Shown here: positions 62,156-64,000 of the stretch, in pieces
How positions within the stretch are numbered: position 1 is the stretch's first letter
Layout of the letters: every line of letters begins with the position of its first letter
DNA from: Bacillus sp. ISL-7
GTDB taxonomy: Bacteria; Bacillota; Bacilli; Bacillales_B; DSM-18226
Direction: 5' to 3'
NCBI RefSeq assembly: GCF_018613065.1
Contig: NZ_JAGGQW010000049.1
Span: 1-64,000 of the forward strand
DNA: 64,000 nucleotides
Made by a program: the position numbers and the translations under genes
The notes under the pieces: model-generated
Databases searched by the model: none
The model's input: the letters and a program-made list of their open reading frames with translations, nothing else
What the model was told of the DNA's origin: nothing

Positions 62156-62977
62156 ATGAAGAGGGTAGTCATTTTTTTAATGTTAATTCATATCCTCCTA
62201 AATGGCCAAGGGGTAAAAGCAGCATCAACAATCAGCTATAAAATTGAGATGTTAAATTGGAAAGAAGTTAATCAAATCCTGCCAAAGTACACAAAATTTA
62301 CGGTAATGGACGTGGAAACGGGAAGAAAGTTCAAGGTGCAACGACGAGCGGGAAGCCACCATGCGGATGTACAGCCATTAACCACAAAAGACACGAAGGT
62401 AATGAAAAGAATATACGGGGGTAAATGGAGTTGGAAACGCCGAGCTATTATTGTTATTCATAAGGATCAATGGATAGCGGGCTCGATGCATGGAATGCCG
62501 CATGGTGCTGGAGCATTAGCGAATAACTTTCCAGGTCACTTTTGTATTCATTTTTATGGGAGTACCACTCATCGTACCAACTCAATGGACTTATCACATA
62601 TGCTCATGGTTTTGAAGGCTTCTGGCAAATTAAATCAGTATTTAGGAAAAGCGAATCCCTATGAGGTCATAAATGCCTATGTTGCAGGATTGAAGCAGCA
62701 GGATGTCCAGATTACTTCCCAAGCTTCTTTACAAAAAATAAACTGGAAGCCGATTTTAGGGAATGTAGAGAGTGTTAGAATTTCTCGAATGGAGCTTTTG
62801 CCAGCAGAGGATTTAACCGAGGAAATTAGTTTAGATGTCCCCATCGAAATTGATTGGTTTATAAAAAACAGAGGCGGGCAATCCTTTAGAGGGGATATTC
62901 ATCTGGTAAGATTTTCACCAATTGATGCTTGGAAAGTGGATTCAAAGGATTTTCTAAAAGAAAATAATCTTCACTAA
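62156..62977 (+). CDS. Exported protein, possibly L,D-transpeptidase-like
   Basis: 273 residues with a signal peptide (MKRVVIFLMLIHILLNGQGV, cleavage near KAA-S). The segment SMHGMPHGAGALANNFPGHF, then CIHFYGSTTH, recalls the YkuD signature (HG..., then S-H-G-C-[IV]-R): a histidine 18 positions before a C-I-H. The match is loose and R is H. A beta-rich C-terminal part follows. A cell-wall role is plausible. RBS AAAAGGAGG. Confidence 0.6.
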   Translation: MKRVVIFLMLIHILLNGQGVKAASTISYKIEMLNWKEVNQILPKYTKFTVMDVETGRKFKVQRRAGSHHADVQPLTTKDTKVMKRIYGGKWSWKRRAIIVIHKDQWIAGSMHGMPHGAGALANNFPGHFCIHFYGSTTHRTNSMDLSHMLMVLKASGKLNQYLGKANPYEVINAYVAGLKQQDVQITSQASLQKINWKPILGNVESVRISRMELLPAEDLTEEISLDVPIEIDWFIKNRGGQSFRGDIHLVRFSPIDAWKVDSKDFLKENNLH

Positions 62978-62982
62978 ACAAA

Positions 62983-63028
62983 AAAACATCCTAGTTACTG
63001 GACAACCCAATAATTAGGATGTTTTTTT
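62983..63028. terminator. Bidirectional terminator
   Basis: AACATCCTA pairs with TAGGATGTT (63015-63023), followed by TTTTT. Separates convergent genes. Confidence 0.82.
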
Positions 63029-63041
63029 GTGAAGAAGAAGA

Positions 63042-63287
63042 TTATATCGGCTGTTCGCCAAATTTGATAAACGTACGTTCATCCTCAATTAAACCACAGG
63101 CACCGCATTGGACTCGAAATTCTGGTCCATTGTATGGGAGGTGGAAGGGTTCTAAATCATTTTCACCATACTCTCGGATTACTGCTCCCGATTGAGGGTC
63201 AAGTTTAACAGATTGGGAAACTTGTTGAATAACATTAAAGCGGCTCCGATTCGTTTTGCAATTTGGACATTTATAAGGGGTAGACAT
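63042..63287 (-). CDS. Zinc-ribbon protein, 81 aa
   Basis: Two CxxC pairs, [11 protein letters not shown] near the N-terminus and [10 protein letters not shown] near 61, with a beta-strand spacer, make a zinc ribbon. No other domain. Function unknown; may bind nucleic acid or protein. AAAGGAG lies before the ATG on the minus strand. Confidence 0.75.
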   Translation of the reverse strand: MSTPYKCPNCKTNRSRFNVIQQVSQSVKLDPQSGAVIREYGENDLEPFHLPYNGPEFRVQCGACGLIEDERTFIKFGEQPI

Positions 63288-63386
63288 AAGGTTTCTCCTT
63301 TCTTTGACTTGTTAAATTGTATTTTTTGCAATAGTGTTAGTAAATATGTAACAATGCAAGTGAAGACATAAAAGGGGAGGGATTGT

Positions 63387-63665
63387 TTGTCGAAAGAAAG
63401 AGTGTCCTTCGATGAATTACTAGAGGAATATCGGCAGATTTGGAATAATCGTATACTAGATACAGAAGGAAAAGGTAGTGAAGTGACCCTATTCGAAGCG
63501 ATAAAAAGGGAGCTTCAAGATGAAAACTCACACCCGAGGATCCGGAAAAACAAGTATGAGAAATACTATTCTGCAATCAAAAGAGTGATTAATTCTACGA
63601 TTTCACTAGAAGCCAAGCTATTGTTAATTAAAATTCATAATGAAGTAATGGAAGAATTAAGTTAG
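63387..63665 (+). CDS. Hypothetical helical protein, 92 aa
   Basis: A charged, all-helical small protein (MSKERVSFDELLEEYRQIWN; AIKRVINSTISLEAKLLLIK). No cysteines or membrane spans. TTG start behind GGGGAGGG. Not recognised. Twelve bp upstream of a lipoprotein gene, so probably one operon. Confidence 0.65.
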   Translation: MSKERVSFDELLEEYRQIWNNRILDTEGKGSEVTLFEAIKRELQDENSHPRIRKNKYEKYYSAIKRVINSTISLEAKLLLIKIHNEVMEELS

Positions 63666-63677
63666 GAGAGAGGAACC

Positions 63678-64000
63678 TTGAAAAAGCTTTTCGTTTTTTT
63701 GGTGACTGTTCTATGTTTAAGTATTGTTATTTCGTGCAGTAATAAAAAAGAACACGCCGATAATCTACCGCAAATGGTAGAAGTAGAGTTATCCATTAAC
63801 CCGGACCCAGGCAAAATGAATCAACCGATTACATTTGAAGCGAAGGTTACTCAGGGGAATGATCAAGTGAAGGATGCTGAGGTTATTTTTGAGATCTGGC
63901 GTGCAAAGGATGACAAGCATGAAAAGGTAGAAATTAAGCATGCTGAAAAAGGAATATATCGCTTAGAAAGATCCTTCTCACAAGAAGGTACTTATTATAT
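63678..64000 (+). CDS. Lipoprotein, YtkA/FixH-like (partial, runs off the window)
   Basis: TTG at 63678 after GGAGAGAGG. Signal MKKLFVFLVTVLCLSIVISC is a lipobox with lipidated C20. The rest (VEVELSINPDPGKMNQPITF, then DQVKDAEVIFEIWRA) reads like the beta-sandwich YtkA-like domain also found near FixH. The 3' end lies beyond 64000. Confidence 0.7.
   Translation, partial: MKKLFVFLVTVLCLSIVISCSNKKEHADNLPQMVEVELSINPDPGKMNQPITFEAKVTQGNDQVKDAEVIFEIWRAKDDKHEKVEIKHAEKGIYRLERSFSQEGTYY

Noticed and set aside
1..64000. CRISPR arrays, tRNA, rRNA, prophage or complete insertion sequences
   Set aside because: No regular spaced repeats, no RNA-gene sequence and no transposase or phage proteins were seen on either strand.

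Overview
The window reads as chromosome of an aerobic, endospore-forming Bacillaceae species (Bacillus/Neobacillus-like). The DNA is AT-rich, many genes start with TTG or GTG behind strong purine-rich ribosome binding sites, and there are sporulation or germination genes (a GerA-type receptor operon, spo0M, yjcZ, ctpA) and many genes with clear Bacillus subtilis counterparts. I see no rRNA, tRNA, CRISPR array, complete insertion sequence or prophage. Only short degenerate dispersed repeats and one long palindrome look mobile or repetitive.

Layout. 1-670: repeat remnant, hairpins and a possible tiny peptide. 670-12731: topB, mntR, a DUF3892 protein, metA, fhs, a degV gene, a small spore-protein-like gene, ypgQ, the ABC-F gene yfmR, ypgR/cvfC and brxA. 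12892-24960: ypjP, then a tellurite-resistance-type (Ter) locus, then a secreted metalloprotease. 25015-28512: thyA-dfrA, tatA, tatC, ypmP. 28820-33593: a second degV and a gerA-type germinant receptor operon. 33675-39722: ypmQRS, a DUF4397 protein, a second-type rsgA behind an apparent attenuator, msrA-msrB and a DUF502 protein. 39841-43043: yjcZ, an FAD oxidoreductase and ktrD. 43157-51462: a beta-lysine locus (yodT-yodS-yodR-yodQ, ablB, a sigma-54 activator, kamA, yokU). 51598-56697: yozE, yodN, yozD, a His-rich peptide/protein kinase/spo0M operon, yodL and deoD. 56919-64000: copA-copZ, ctpA, a CobW GTPase and several exported or unknown small proteins, ending inside a lipoprotein gene.

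Main system. The Ter locus (13588-24114) has three TerD paralogues, TerC, YceG and YceH/TelA around four enzyme genes: a CitE-like C-C lyase, two phosphoribosyltransferase-like proteins (one with a TRSP domain, one of the StiP type with a PELOTA-like end) and a HAD phosphatase. This matches the predicted but biochemically uncharacterised Ter-linked pathway for a nucleoside-like metabolite. Two ECF-sigma (sigma-W type) promoters with identical 16-nt spacing precede yceD and yceG. A third precedes the His-rich/kinase/spo0M operon, so these units may share an envelope-stress regulon.

Other regulatory logic visible in the sequence: a sigma-A promoter, 24-codon leader peptide and mutually exclusive hairpins before rsgA (looks like ribosome-mediated attenuation); a canonical -24/-12 sigma-54 promoter between a RocR-like activator and kamA, which also fixes the kamA start; a sigma-E promoter before yodT; a CsoR-like operator before copA; and a cre-like CcpA site before fhs. 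All functional assignments come from motif reading and recall of protein families. No database search was run.
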